Position numbers and translations under genes: made by a program
Notes under the pieces: generated by a model
The model's database searches: none
What the model was told of the DNA's origin: nothing
What the model saw: the letters and a program-made list of their open reading frames with translations, nothing else
Assembly (NCBI RefSeq): GCF_026768455.1
Contig: NZ_JAPPVQ010000007.1
Coordinates: 17,581 to 81,580, forward strand
DNA from: Candidatus Nitrosotenuis cloacae
GTDB lineage: Archaea; Thermoproteota; Nitrososphaeria; Nitrososphaerales; Nitrosopumilaceae
Length of the DNA stretch: 64,000 bases
Direction: 5' to 3'
Shown here: positions 8,464-16,775 of the stretch, one piece after another
Numbering within the stretch: the first letter of the stretch is position 1
Layout of the letters: every line of letters begins with the position of its first letter

Positions 8464-8489
8464 TTTTAGCTAAATAGCTGGAGCTAAAA
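8464..8489. promoter_or_regulatory. 26-bp palindromic operator candidate in a divergent intergenic region
   Basis: TTTTAGCT (8464-8471) and AGCTAAAA (8482-8489) are perfect reverse complements around a 10-base spacer that itself contains another AGCT. The element ends nine bases before the TATA-like box of the ABC transporter and lies about 85 bases upstream of the argG start. A dimeric regulator such as the Lrp protein of this cluster could bind it, but the binding protein is unknown. Confidence 0.55.
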
Positions 8490-8497
8490 TCCGATCA

Positions 8498-8505
8498 CTA
8501 TTTAA
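8498..8505 (+). promoter_or_regulatory. TATA-like box of the ABC transporter operon
   Basis: CTATTTAA is 24-31 bases before the ATG at 8529, which suggests a leaderless transcript. The palindrome at 8464-8489 abuts its upstream side. Confidence 0.55.
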
Positions 8506-8528
8506 CCGAAGTTTCATAACGGTGTTTT

Positions 8529-9539
8529 ATGAAAATTGTTGCTCTGGCTGGGATCGCAGCCGCAGCAATTGTGCTCACTGCAGTGTCCCTGAGTGCGGCC
8601 CCTGAACAGTCGTCGGAGAACAAGATTCGAGTCGCCTTTTTTGCCAACATATCGCACGCAGTGCCGGTAGTGGGCATGGAAAGGGGCGAATTTGCGCAGG
8701 AACTGGGCGACGTGCGGATCGAATCACGCATAGTAGACAGCGGTCCTCAGGCAATCGAGGCGCTCTTTGCAAACTCTGTCGACATTGCGTACGTCGGGCC
8801 GTCGCCTTTCATCAACGGGTATGTCAAGTCAGGCGGCCATGGGCTCAAGATTCTGTCAGGCGCTGCAAGCAACGGGGCAAGCTTTGTGGTGCAAAGCGAC
8901 TCCACAATTTCATCCGGTGCGGATTTGGCTGGAAAGAAACTTGCGGCCCCGCTGATTGGTAACACGCAGGATGTGTCTTTGCGCACGTACCTGTCCGAGT
9001 TTGGACTGACGCCTGCGGAGAGGGGGGGAAATGTAATCGTGTACAATGCCGCAAATGCGGAGATCTTTACGTTGTTTGCAAAGGGTGAGATTGACGGGGC
9101 GTGGGTGCCTGAACCGAATGCGACCATCCTGGTGGAGCAGCTTGGCGGAAAGCGGCTCTTCAAGGAGGAAACTCTGTGGCCCGATAACAAGTTCTCATCC
9201 GTAGTGCTTGTTGCAAGGACCGACTTTATTGAAAGCCATCCTGAACTGATTGAAAAATGGCTTGCAGCGCACAAGCGCACGATAAAATGGATAAACGAAA
9301 ATCCTGCGGAAACCGAATCCATCTTTATTGATTTTTACCAAAAGCACACGGGCAAAAAACTGTCCGAGAGTATAGTCCACGGCGCATTTTCCAACATTAT
9401 GATAACATCTGACCCGGTGCCTGAGTCAATCTACACATTTGCAGATAGGGCCAACGCGCTTGGGTATCTTGGTCGCGACAAGTATACTCTGGATGATATA
9501 TTTTACAGCAAGATGGAGGTTGCGACATGGCAAAGCTAG
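8529..9539 (+). CDS. ABC transporter substrate-binding protein, SsuA/NrtA/NMT1-like
   Basis: Secreted or lipid-tethered binding protein, 336 residues. An N-terminal hydrophobic signal segment (about residues 4-24) is followed by a periplasmic-binding-protein type 2 fold of the nitrate/sulfonate/taurine class. VDSGPQAIEALFANSVDIAYVG is the typical segment of this family. The downstream ATPase gene starts inside its end (13-base overlap). The ligand cannot be told from sequence: nitrate, sulfonates and thiamine precursors are all moved by relatives. Next to the arg/lys operons but with its own promoter. Confidence 0.83.
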   Translation: MKIVALAGIAAAAIVLTAVSLSAAPEQSSENKIRVAFFANISHAVPVVGMERGEFAQELGDVRIESRIVDSGPQAIEALFANSVDIAYVGPSPFINGYVKSGGHGLKILSGAASNGASFVVQSDSTISSGADLAGKKLAAPLIGNTQDVSLRTYLSEFGLTPAERGGNVIVYNAANAEIFTLFAKGEIDGAWVPEPNATILVEQLGGKRLFKEETLWPDNKFSSVVLVARTDFIESHPELIEKWLAAHKRTIKWINENPAETESIFIDFYQKHTGKKLSESIVHGAFSNIMITSDPVPESIYTFADRANALGYLGRDKYTLDDIFYSKMEVATWQS

Positions 9540-10297
9540 AGGCAAAGAACATTGTCAAGTATTTTGATCACGACGGGCAGCGCCTAAAGACGTTAAACGG
9601 AATTAATCTCACAGTTGAGGATGGCGACTTTATGTGCCTGGTCGGGCCGTCCGGATGTGGCAAGTCGACTTTTCTGAGAATTGTTGCGGGGCTGCAAAAA
9701 CCGGAGGAGGGCCAAGTGCTCTTGGACAACAGGCCGATTACCACCACCGGCCCTGACAGGATACTCGTGTTCCAGGAAGGGGCTCTGTTTCCGTGGCTGA
9801 AGGTGCGAGACAACGTGGAATTTGGGCTAAAGATTGCGGGAATTCCGGAATCGGAAAGGCACGAGATATCGAACCGCTACTTGGACATGATGCAACTTAC
9901 GAAGTTTGCAAACTCTTACACATACCAGCTGTCAACTGGGATGAAGCAGCGAGTCGCAATTGCAAGGGCACTTGTGATGGATCCTGCAGTACTTTTAATG
10001 GATGAGCCGTTTGCAGCACTGGACCCTCAGACTCGCGATCTGCTTCTAGTTGAAATGCAGATGATCTGGCAGAAGACGAAAAAGACCATCGTGTTTGTGA
10101 CTCATAACATATCTGAGGCGACCGTCCTTGGGAACAAGGTCGCGGTGTTTACGCACAGGCCATCAAGCATCAAAAAGATATTCCAAATAGAGCACAAGAG
10201 GCCAAGGTTGGTCGACGACGAGGGGCTTGCGGCGTACCAACAACAGATACTCTCCGAGCTTAGGCCCGAAGTCAAGTCAAAGGGGGCAGGGGAATGA
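9527..10297 (+). CDS. ABC transporter ATP-binding protein, SsuB/TauB-like
   Basis: Cytoplasmic ATPase, 256 residues. Walker A is GPSGCGKST near residue 39, Walker B is VLLMDEPFAALDP near 160, and the switch His lies in VTHNISEA near 193. The signature motif reads LSTGM where LSGGM/Q is usual, so one of the two signature glycines is replaced by Thr. Overlaps both neighbours, hence one operon with binding protein and permease. Confidence 0.9.
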   Translation: MAKLEAKNIVKYFDHDGQRLKTLNGINLTVEDGDFMCLVGPSGCGKSTFLRIVAGLQKPEEGQVLLDNRPITTTGPDRILVFQEGALFPWLKVRDNVEFGLKIAGIPESERHEISNRYLDMMQLTKFANSYTYQLSTGMKQRVAIARALVMDPAVLLMDEPFAALDPQTRDLLLVEMQMIWQKTKKTIVFVTHNISEATVLGNKVAVFTHRPSSIKKIFQIEHKRPRLVDDEGLAAYQQQILSELRPEVKSKGAGE

Positions 10298-11052
10298 AGC
10301 TGCAGATAGTTGGAAAAAAGATTGCGTTTTACGTAGGGATTGTTCTTGTGTGGCAGCTTGTGGACATGACAAATGTCTGGTCCGACAACGTGTTTCCGTC
10401 GCCGTACGAGGTAGCAGAGGACCTCTGGTACGGGGCAATTGATACAAGCCTGTTTTTTGGAATCGGCACTAGTTTGTGGCGACTTGCAGTCGGACTTGCA
10501 ATTGCAATAGTTGGCGGAATAGCCCTTGGAATATTCATGGCACGAGTGGACACGGTGAACCAGACAGTCGGCTCTATAATTTTGGGACTGCAGTCTATTC
10601 CTTCAGTTGCGTGGGCGCCACTTGCAATTGTGTGGTTTGGGCTGACCGATGCTGGAATAATATTTGTCACTGTGGCAGGCGCCCTCTTCTCAGTTACAAT
10701 CAACACGTACAGTGGAGTCAAGAACATCAATCCTGACTACATTGCAGCAGCGCAGAACATGGGTGCAAAGGGTGGGCAGCTCATCACCAAGGTGTTGATT
10801 CCTGCCGCTTTTCCGTACATGATATCTGGATTCAAGCAGGGGTGGGCATTTGCGTGGAGGGGAGTAATTGGCGCAGAACTGTTGTTCTCGTTCTTGGGGC
10901 TAGGCTTTTTACTAAATGTCGGCCGCCAGCTCAACGACGTTTCGCAGGTGATTGCAATGATGTTTGTGATAATGCTGATTGGAATTGTAATTGACGGGAT
11001 GCTCTTTAAGCGACTGGAAGAAAAAGTCATGGCTCGATGGGGTCTAAGATAA
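10294..11052 (+). CDS. ABC transporter permease, SsuC/TauC-like
   Basis: Inner-membrane permease, 252 residues, with about six hydrophobic segments and the binding-protein-dependent EAA-type loop, here DYIAAAQNMGAKGGQLITKV near residue 149. It overlaps the ATPase gene by four bases and completes the transporter. Only one permease gene is present, so the channel is probably a homodimer. Confidence 0.88.
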   Translation: MKLQIVGKKIAFYVGIVLVWQLVDMTNVWSDNVFPSPYEVAEDLWYGAIDTSLFFGIGTSLWRLAVGLAIAIVGGIALGIFMARVDTVNQTVGSIILGLQSIPSVAWAPLAIVWFGLTDAGIIFVTVAGALFSVTINTYSGVKNINPDYIAAAQNMGAKGGQLITKVLIPAAFPYMISGFKQGWAFAWRGVIGAELLFSFLGLGFLLNVGRQLNDVSQVIAMMFVIMLIGIVIDGMLFKRLEEKVMARWGLR

Positions 11053-11141
11053 TGCTGGGAGATACGCGGACCGCCTGACACTGCTATTGTTTACCTGATG
11101 TACTGCATTTTGTTGCTTACGTGTATCGATATACGCAAAAA

Positions 11142-11528
11142 TTAGTTGGTGATCGTGGTCTGCACATTCATCACTTTTTGGATCATGCCGACCATCTGGC
11201 TTATCTCGTACGGCTTGTAGATTATCGCCGACGGTTGATGTGCTGCAAGTTTGGCAGATGCCTCGTTTGTTGTGGCACCTGTGATCATTATGATCTTGGC
11301 GTTTGGGTTGATCTTTCGGATGTTTGCCATTCCATAGATGCCGTCATACTCTGGCATCCTTAGGTCCATGATAACTACGTCTGGGTCCACCATGTTGTAA
11401 AGCTTGATTGCATCTTTGCCGTCTCTTGCGGTGCCGACCACTGAGATCTCGTTGCTGTTTGCAAGGTTCTCCCAAAAGACATTCAGTATGTCCTCGTCGT
11501 CGTCAACTAGCATTACCTTGATCTTCAT
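11142..11528 (-). CDS. single-domain response regulator (CheY-like receiver)
   Basis: Receiver domain only, 128 residues, no output domain. The acidic pocket DDDEDI near residue 8, the phospho-acceptor Asp in VVIMDLRMPEYDG near 50, the Thr in MITGATTNE and the Lys in IYKPYEI are all present, so it should be phosphorylatable. The ATG at 11528 gives the standard start MKIKVMLVDDDE and has a TATA-like box 25-30 bases upstream. A soluble histidine kinase is encoded at 54616-55557, but pairing them is a guess. Confidence 0.88.
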   Translation of the reverse strand: MKIKVMLVDDDEDILNVFWENLANSNEISVVGTARDGKDAIKLYNMVDPDVVIMDLRMPEYDGIYGMANIRKINPNAKIIMITGATTNEASAKLAAHQPSAIIYKPYEISQMVGMIQKVMNVQTTITN

Positions 11529-11611
11529 GCACTTAAAGCGCCTTGGCAATAGATAAAGTTATCCAATTCTGGGGAATTTATCTATATAATGTCTATTTTT
11601 GGGTAATACTA

Positions 11612-12466
11612 CTACCTGCTCGATATCCACTCTGAGACCGTGTCCAGCACCTCCTTGCGAGACTCCTCCGAGTATCCTGGAAAGTCCTGGTTGTAAAAAA
11701 TCGCGTCGTAAAACCAGTGGTCGCAATCAAACATCCTGATCGTCTTGTCGGCAGACTTTGCCATCTTGTAGAATTCGTTGCTGACATCTGGATACACCTG
11801 CTTGTCTTTTGTTCCATGCAGTATGAGGAGCGGCACTGCAATGTCTGAGACTTGGGACGTCTTGCTGTTTCTTATTGCCACAGTATCCACAAGGTACCTA
11901 TACGAATACATAAAGTTGAGATTGACATCCTTGAGCATCTCTGCAATCTCGCGCCCTCCTATTCTGGTATAGTTCCTTAGCGCCTTGGCCACGTTTACCT
12001 TGGAATGCGGAGTTGTGATCCTGCGAAGTATCATGTAGATAAAGTCCGAGACGCTGGGCTCAACTTCGCTTCTTTTTTTGATTTTGACTCGCACGTATGG
12101 TGCAAGAAGAATCAGTCCGTCAAAGGACGTTCTAAATTTGTGGGCATACCATAGTGCAAACGTGCATCCGATGCTATGTGCAAGCACGTAGACTTTTCCC
12201 CTCGCCCTGGCACCTGATACCGTTTCATCTATTGCCCTTAGGCATTGCTCAAAGTCCGGATCCCCCGGCTCTCCTCCGGACATTCCGTGTCCTGGAAGAT
12301 CAATGCTGATCACATTGATGCCTGCCTTTGCCATATGTCGTCCAAAATAGTTGAAAATCCTCGAGTCGCAGCACAGGCCGTGTATGCAGACTAGGGTCTT
12401 TGCGGAATTGTCTGATTTGAAATCTACAACGTTGATCCTGGACGAATCGTGACCTGATTGCCTCAT
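11612..12466 (-). CDS. alpha/beta hydrolase (serine hydrolase/lysophospholipase-like)
   Basis: Alpha/beta hydrolase fold, 284 residues. An oxyanion-hole CIHGLCCDSR segment near residue 27 is followed by DLPGHGMSGG near 57. The nucleophile elbow AHSIGCTFALWYA near 95 holds the Ser. LLILHGTKDKQV near 215 and the late DCDHWFYD give the likely acid and His. No signal peptide, so cytoplasmic. The substrate is unknown. TATA-like TTAAAG at 12491-12497 on the opposite strand sense fits a start at 12466. Confidence 0.8.
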   Translation of the reverse strand: MRQSGHDSSRINVVDFKSDNSAKTLVCIHGLCCDSRIFNYFGRHMAKAGINVISIDLPGHGMSGGEPGDPDFEQCLRAIDETVSGARARGKVYVLAHSIGCTFALWYAHKFRTSFDGLILLAPYVRVKIKKRSEVEPSVSDFIYMILRRITTPHSKVNVAKALRNYTRIGGREIAEMLKDVNLNFMYSYRYLVDTVAIRNSKTSQVSDIAVPLLILHGTKDKQVYPDVSNEFYKMAKSADKTIRMFDCDHWFYDAIFYNQDFPGYSEESRKEVLDTVSEWISSR

Positions 12467-12565
12467 AGGCGTCGTATTTTTGACCGGAACTTAAAGGATG
12501 TCAAAAAGGCAATCTGTTTGCATAAAATAGGTATAAGAACAAGTGGTTCCCATAATTAAGACAAC

Positions 12566-13531
12566 ATGAAGACAAAACCAATCCATGAGGCAAGTCACAC
12601 TGCCAAGATTGCAGGTGCGTTTGACGTGGTGGAGCCGCAAACACTCGACAGGATAACTGAGGTGCTATCCATTCTGTCAAAGGGCGACGCACTTGAGATA
12701 TTCGTTCTGGCACGGGCCGGCCTGAGGTCTGACCTTGATACGCCAACAAAGATCGGGCTTACAAAAAAGCAGTACTATACCAGGCTAAAACAGCTGGTCG
12801 ACGCGGGGCTTTTGGACAAGGTACACGATACATACACACACACCTCATTGGGGCGCATAGTGTTTCAAAAACACATAGTTGCACTTGCAGAAAACATACA
12901 GAACTCTAAGAATCTTGAGATTATAGACGTACTAAAAAAGACACCAAGGTTCAACGACGACGACATTGCGTCGTTTTTGTCCAAGGTCGGAATGCAATCG
13001 GACCTGCTTGAGGCATCCGATGGTGCAGCCGATGTGACTGTGTCGTTTGACGAAATGGTGCGCAAGGTGCTCAGCATGATTGAGTTTGCCCAAAAAGAGA
13101 TACTTCTTGTCACCCGGTTTGCAAACGAGATGATAATCAATGCTCTCTTGAAAAAGGCGAACGCTGGAGTAACAGTAAGGGTTCTTGCAGATGTGCATCT
13201 AGTTGAGAGCTACTATCGGGGAGAAGACAAGGTACACTCTGACGATGCAAACCGGGAGGAGCGAGTATCCGTGGTGTCAAACCCGTACTATCCGTCCAAG
13301 GTGATGAGAAACTATGTCAAGATCCCATTCTGTGCAATCATAGTGGATGGCAAGCAGGTGGGCCTTGAGCTTGTGGATCTCAACGAGCCGCAAAAGCTTA
13401 GCGCGACGGTGTTTCTGTCCAACATGGCAGTAGCAGCAAAAATCCGCGGGATGTTTGATCAGCTGTGGAGGAAATCCAGTCCAAATCCTCCGCAGACAAG
13501 CAAGGTAAAACTGGATAAGGTAGCAAAGTAG
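12566..13531 (+). CDS. winged-helix regulator with C-terminal PLD-like sensor domain
   Basis: A protein of 321 residues. The N-terminal part (about 20-115) looks like a winged helix (SKGDALEIFVLARAGLRSD, then TKKQYYTRLKQLVDAGLLDK), and the C-terminal part (about 165-310) resembles the phospholipase D-like effector domain found in TrmB-type archaeal regulators. The domain lacks a clear catalytic HxK motif, so it is probably a sensor, not an enzyme. A TATA-like GTATAAG lies at 12531-12537. It is divergent from the hydrolase gene. Target genes are unknown. Confidence 0.68.
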   Translation: MKTKPIHEASHTAKIAGAFDVVEPQTLDRITEVLSILSKGDALEIFVLARAGLRSDLDTPTKIGLTKKQYYTRLKQLVDAGLLDKVHDTYTHTSLGRIVFQKHIVALAENIQNSKNLEIIDVLKKTPRFNDDDIASFLSKVGMQSDLLEASDGAADVTVSFDEMVRKVLSMIEFAQKEILLVTRFANEMIINALLKKANAGVTVRVLADVHLVESYYRGEDKVHSDDANREERVSVVSNPYYPSKVMRNYVKIPFCAIIVDGKQVGLELVDLNEPQKLSATVFLSNMAVAAKIRGMFDQLWRKSSPNPPQTSKVKLDKVAK

Positions 13532-13637
13532 CATACAAATTTGTGCCTAATTTGACAGTAGAATACCACTATTCTATTTTACCGGTTTCATATTTTTTAA
13601 CCGACGCAAATTAATAGCGAAGTGCCAGAGTGTCATT

Positions 13638-14441
13638 GTGAAAAACGACTATGTGCTTGGGAACCATTCCAACGAGCTTGTCCGCCTGCAAATACAGGCA
13701 GCATTCTTTGAATCCATGGCACGAGATGCACTGCAAAAGGCCGGGATCCGGAACGGGCTTGAGTGCCTCGACGTGGGATGCGGCGTTGGGAGCGTCTCAA
13801 GGTTGCTTGGGGACATGGTCGGCAGCAAGGGCCGCGTAGTCGGAATAGACGTTGATGAAAAGTATGTCTCGTACTGCAAGAAAAACAACAAGAGGCGCAA
13901 CACATCGTTTTTGTGCGCCGACATAACAAAGGGCGCGCCAACTGGGGAAAAATTCGACATAATTTACTCGCGCTTTATGTTCGTCCATCTAAAGGACATG
14001 GTGGCTGCATTGGAATCGATGATCCGGATGCTCAAAAAGAACGGCGTCATCATAATACAGGAGCTTGATCATGCTCCGAACTCGTGGATGTCTTATCCAA
14101 AAAGCGAGGCGGTTGCAAGACTGCAAAAGATCTACGTCTCGCTGATAAGGAGGCTTGGTGGTGATCCGCTTGCTGGAAGAAAACTGTATGGGATGTTCCT
14201 TGACTTGGGCCTTGACTCCAGCGTAGAGTGCTATTCCCCATGTCTGGTGATGGGTAAGAAACCGTTTAATGAGCTTGGATGGAGAATCGCGCAAAGCATG
14301 AGGCCGATGGCAACATCGCTTGGAATTGCGACGGATGCGGAATACTCTAAACTGATGCGGGACCTAAAGGCGCTCTCATTTGACAGGCAGAGCTTTGTGG
14401 TCTATGCAAGGATATTCAGCGTCATTGGCAAAAAACGATAA
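13638..14441 (+). CDS. class I SAM-dependent methyltransferase
   Basis: Methyltransferase of 267 residues. Motif I is LDVGCGVGSVSRLL near residue 35, and VVGIDVDEKYVSYC follows as the acidic strand 2. Post-motif I and II strands (DIIYSRFMFVHLKDM) are present. The GTG start at 13638 is the only reasonable one near the fold start. Substrate is unknown. The next gene is a UbiA prenyltransferase, but 194 AT-rich bases separate them, so no operon is implied. Confidence 0.82.
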   Translation: MKNDYVLGNHSNELVRLQIQAAFFESMARDALQKAGIRNGLECLDVGCGVGSVSRLLGDMVGSKGRVVGIDVDEKYVSYCKKNNKRRNTSFLCADITKGAPTGEKFDIIYSRFMFVHLKDMVAALESMIRMLKKNGVIIIQELDHAPNSWMSYPKSEAVARLQKIYVSLIRRLGGDPLAGRKLYGMFLDLGLDSSVECYSPCLVMGKKPFNELGWRIAQSMRPMATSLGIATDAEYSKLMRDLKALSFDRQSFVVYARIFSVIGKKR

Positions 14442-14635
14442 TTTTCTGTAATTTCACCATTTTGCAATTATTTTCCAGTGTTTTCTGCCGTTCCTCAATT
14501 CATGATGTAATTTAAGAAATTTTACAAATTTTTCTAATTTTAGCGTTTTATGATATAAAAAATATCTAAAAACTGCTAATATATGAAAAAATTTATACAA
14601 TTAGGGGAATAATACCATAGAAGGGAAATTAACTA
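14442..14635. other. AT-rich intergenic region
   Basis: Strongly AT-rich spacer with T-runs that may end transcription of the methyltransferase gene and TATA-like stretches (around 14550-14600) that may serve the UbiA gene. No open frame or structured RNA was recognised. Confidence 0.4.
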
Positions 14636-15565
14636 GTGTATTTACCAAAAAAAGCAAATAACATTGAGGTATGGCTGGAGGCGTCTAGGTCATTTTCTGC
14701 CGTAAAATCGATGATTGCCCTAATGCGGGCAAGAACCATCGTCTACGGGTTTGCAATAGCGGCACTTGGGACATATCTTGTGGTAAACGAGACGAGACTG
14801 CCTGATATTTTTGTCGTAGGAAGACTCATCGGCTCGACGTATCTTGTGGCGCTTGCAACATACCTGTACAACGATCTTACCGACTACAATGTGGACAAGG
14901 CAAACAACCTCAAGACGTACGAGTCAAAAAAACAGTATGCGACAACACGAAATTTCACAGTGCTGTTTTTTGCAGTCTCGATTGCGATGTCGTTCTCAAT
15001 TAACGTGACCACCGGAATCGACTGCGTCCTGTTTTCCGCACTTGCAATTGCGTACTCGCATCCAAGGACGCATCTTAAGGATCGTTTTGTGATAAAGACG
15101 GTGGTCACGGGAGCAGGCGGATTCATTGCGTCCATGATGGGGGCGCACGCGCTCGGGGTCACAACGCCGCTTTCGATAATCTCGTCGTTCGTGGTGTTTT
15201 TGTTTTATTTTGTAAACGGGCCGCTAAACGACATCCGGGACGTGAGGGGAGACAGGGAGGGCGGAAGGAGAACCATCCCGATTGTGATCGGAGTGCAAAA
15301 GACGTTCACGCTGGTGGTCCTGATCATTTTTTCAATCGGAGCGATGATTGTGTCATCGTACCTGTTCTTTGGGGTGCACCTTGCTGGCATGGCAGCCGGG
15401 CTCTTGGTGTGCTCGTATGTTGTAATGAGAATAATCCGCCTCTCACGGCAGTATGAAAACAAGGAGATGATGAACAAGACTAGGACTGTTGTTCGAAACA
15501 GCATACTTGCGTCGCAGCTTGCAATGTGGGCAGGACTTGTACTGAGTGGCGCAAATCTATTCTAG
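14636..15565 (+). CDS. UbiA-family prenyltransferase (possible geranylgeranylglyceryl phosphate geranylgeranyltransferase)
   Basis: Membrane prenyltransferase, 309 residues, with about eight or nine hydrophobic segments. Both aspartate-rich motifs are present: YNDLTDYNVDKANN near residue 82 and NDIRDVRGDREGGRR near 197. Archaeal relatives attach the second geranylgeranyl chain in ether lipid synthesis, others prenylate quinones. Which applies here cannot be decided from sequence. Start is a GTG at 14636. An internal Met near residue 26 is an alternative. Confidence 0.78.
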   Translation: MYLPKKANNIEVWLEASRSFSAVKSMIALMRARTIVYGFAIAALGTYLVVNETRLPDIFVVGRLIGSTYLVALATYLYNDLTDYNVDKANNLKTYESKKQYATTRNFTVLFFAVSIAMSFSINVTTGIDCVLFSALAIAYSHPRTHLKDRFVIKTVVTGAGGFIASMMGAHALGVTTPLSIISSFVVFLFYFVNGPLNDIRDVRGDREGGRRTIPIVIGVQKTFTLVVLIIFSIGAMIVSSYLFFGVHLAGMAAGLLVCSYVVMRIIRLSRQYENKEMMNKTRTVVRNSILASQLAMWAGLVLSGANLF

Positions 15566-15625
15566 CGTATCTGGCTGTCTGATGTGGTGACTGCGTATTA
15601 GAGGCAGTTTTGGGCATGACTTGCG

Positions 15626-16720
15626 CTATTTTTTGACTTTTAGTGATACCACAAATGCCACTATGCATATTGCGACTGCAAAATACATCACGGATACATA
15701 GTTGTAGTAGAATGCGATGGTGCCTGCAATGACTGGACCGATCACGTTTGAGATTGCTATTGTGGAGTTAAACACGCCCGTGGACGTCGACTTTGGGTTG
15801 TTCTCCATCAGGTGGATGCTTCCGCCGATATACAAAAACGCCCATGTAACTCCGACTAGCGCCATGGATGGAATTGCCATCCACCACTCCGTCATGACGG
15901 CCATTCCGGCAAACACAAACGTGGTGAGTCCTACTCCTATCTTGAACTTGGTGATGTTCTTTGTCATTATCTTGGTGCCCATCATATTCATCAGGATGAA
16001 TGCGGCAGCCGTGTTTGCTACATACACAATTGAGACCTCGTACAGCTTTGCACCAAGCGTCTGGGTCAAGACCAGCGGCAGAATTGTCCACACCGATGTT
16101 GCTCCAATGTGACGCAGCAGGAGCGACAGGAACAGGAATTTGTTTTTTGCAATTACGTGCTTTGTTGCCCCATGCTCCCTCACTATTGTGTAACTTGGCA
16201 GCCTGGCAGTGAACGCAAGCCCAGCCAAGAACAAGCCTGCGCTGATAAGAAAGATTGTCTTTTCGTTATTTGCAATTCCGGCCGCTACGATTCCAGCAAG
16301 CCATCCGAGTGCGTGAAACGATATGATGGATGCCACCTTTGACTTGTCCTTGCCGGACTCGTAGGTGTATGCAAGCATTGCAGGCACCATCATGCCGCTT
16401 GTGATTCCTGCACCCAGTCGCACAAGAAGCAGGTAAAACGAGTTGTCTGCTACATAATGCATGCCAAACATTACGGCACACCCGATGAATCCTATTCTGA
16501 TGAAGATGAGCCTCTTTCCCTTTACGTCAGATATCCTTCCAAAGTACATGCTGGAGAGTATCTGTGCAAGAAAGAACGATGCGATGGTCAATCCTACCTC
16601 AAATATGGATGTGGTCAGGTTCTGCGCCAGAATGGGCATGAAGACGTACACGATTGACACTCCTGCGTGCTGAAAGAATGTCGTACCGCGAACTAGGTTG
16701 CTTACTCCGATTTGTTGCAT
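15626..16720 (-). CDS. MFS transporter
   Basis: Integral membrane protein of 364 residues with about eleven or twelve hydrophobic segments. The loop after the second segment reads FGRISDVKGKRLIF near residue 58, the MFS signature. It lacks any substrate-specific motif that I recognise. Export of small molecules is the default guess for such short MFS proteins. Confidence 0.8.
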   Translation of the reverse strand: MQQIGVSNLVRGTTFFQHAGVSIVYVFMPILAQNLTTSIFEVGLTIASFFLAQILSSMYFGRISDVKGKRLIFIRIGFIGCAVMFGMHYVADNSFYLLLVRLGAGITSGMMVPAMLAYTYESGKDKSKVASIISFHALGWLAGIVAAGIANNEKTIFLISAGLFLAGLAFTARLPSYTIVREHGATKHVIAKNKFLFLSLLLRHIGATSVWTILPLVLTQTLGAKLYEVSIVYVANTAAAFILMNMMGTKIMTKNITKFKIGVGLTTFVFAGMAVMTEWWMAIPSMALVGVTWAFLYIGGSIHLMENNPKSTSTGVFNSTIAISNVIGPVIAGTIAFYYNYVSVMYFAVAICIVAFVVSLKVKK

Positions 16721-16775
16721 TAACTTTGAATCGCCTGATCTCCAAGCGGTGATAATTTATGTCAAGTTGTGTTTG

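Noticed and set aside
11115..11130. Palindromic TATCGATA stretch after the ABC transporter
   Set aside because: Only eight bases perfect, common by chance, and not placed in a promoter.
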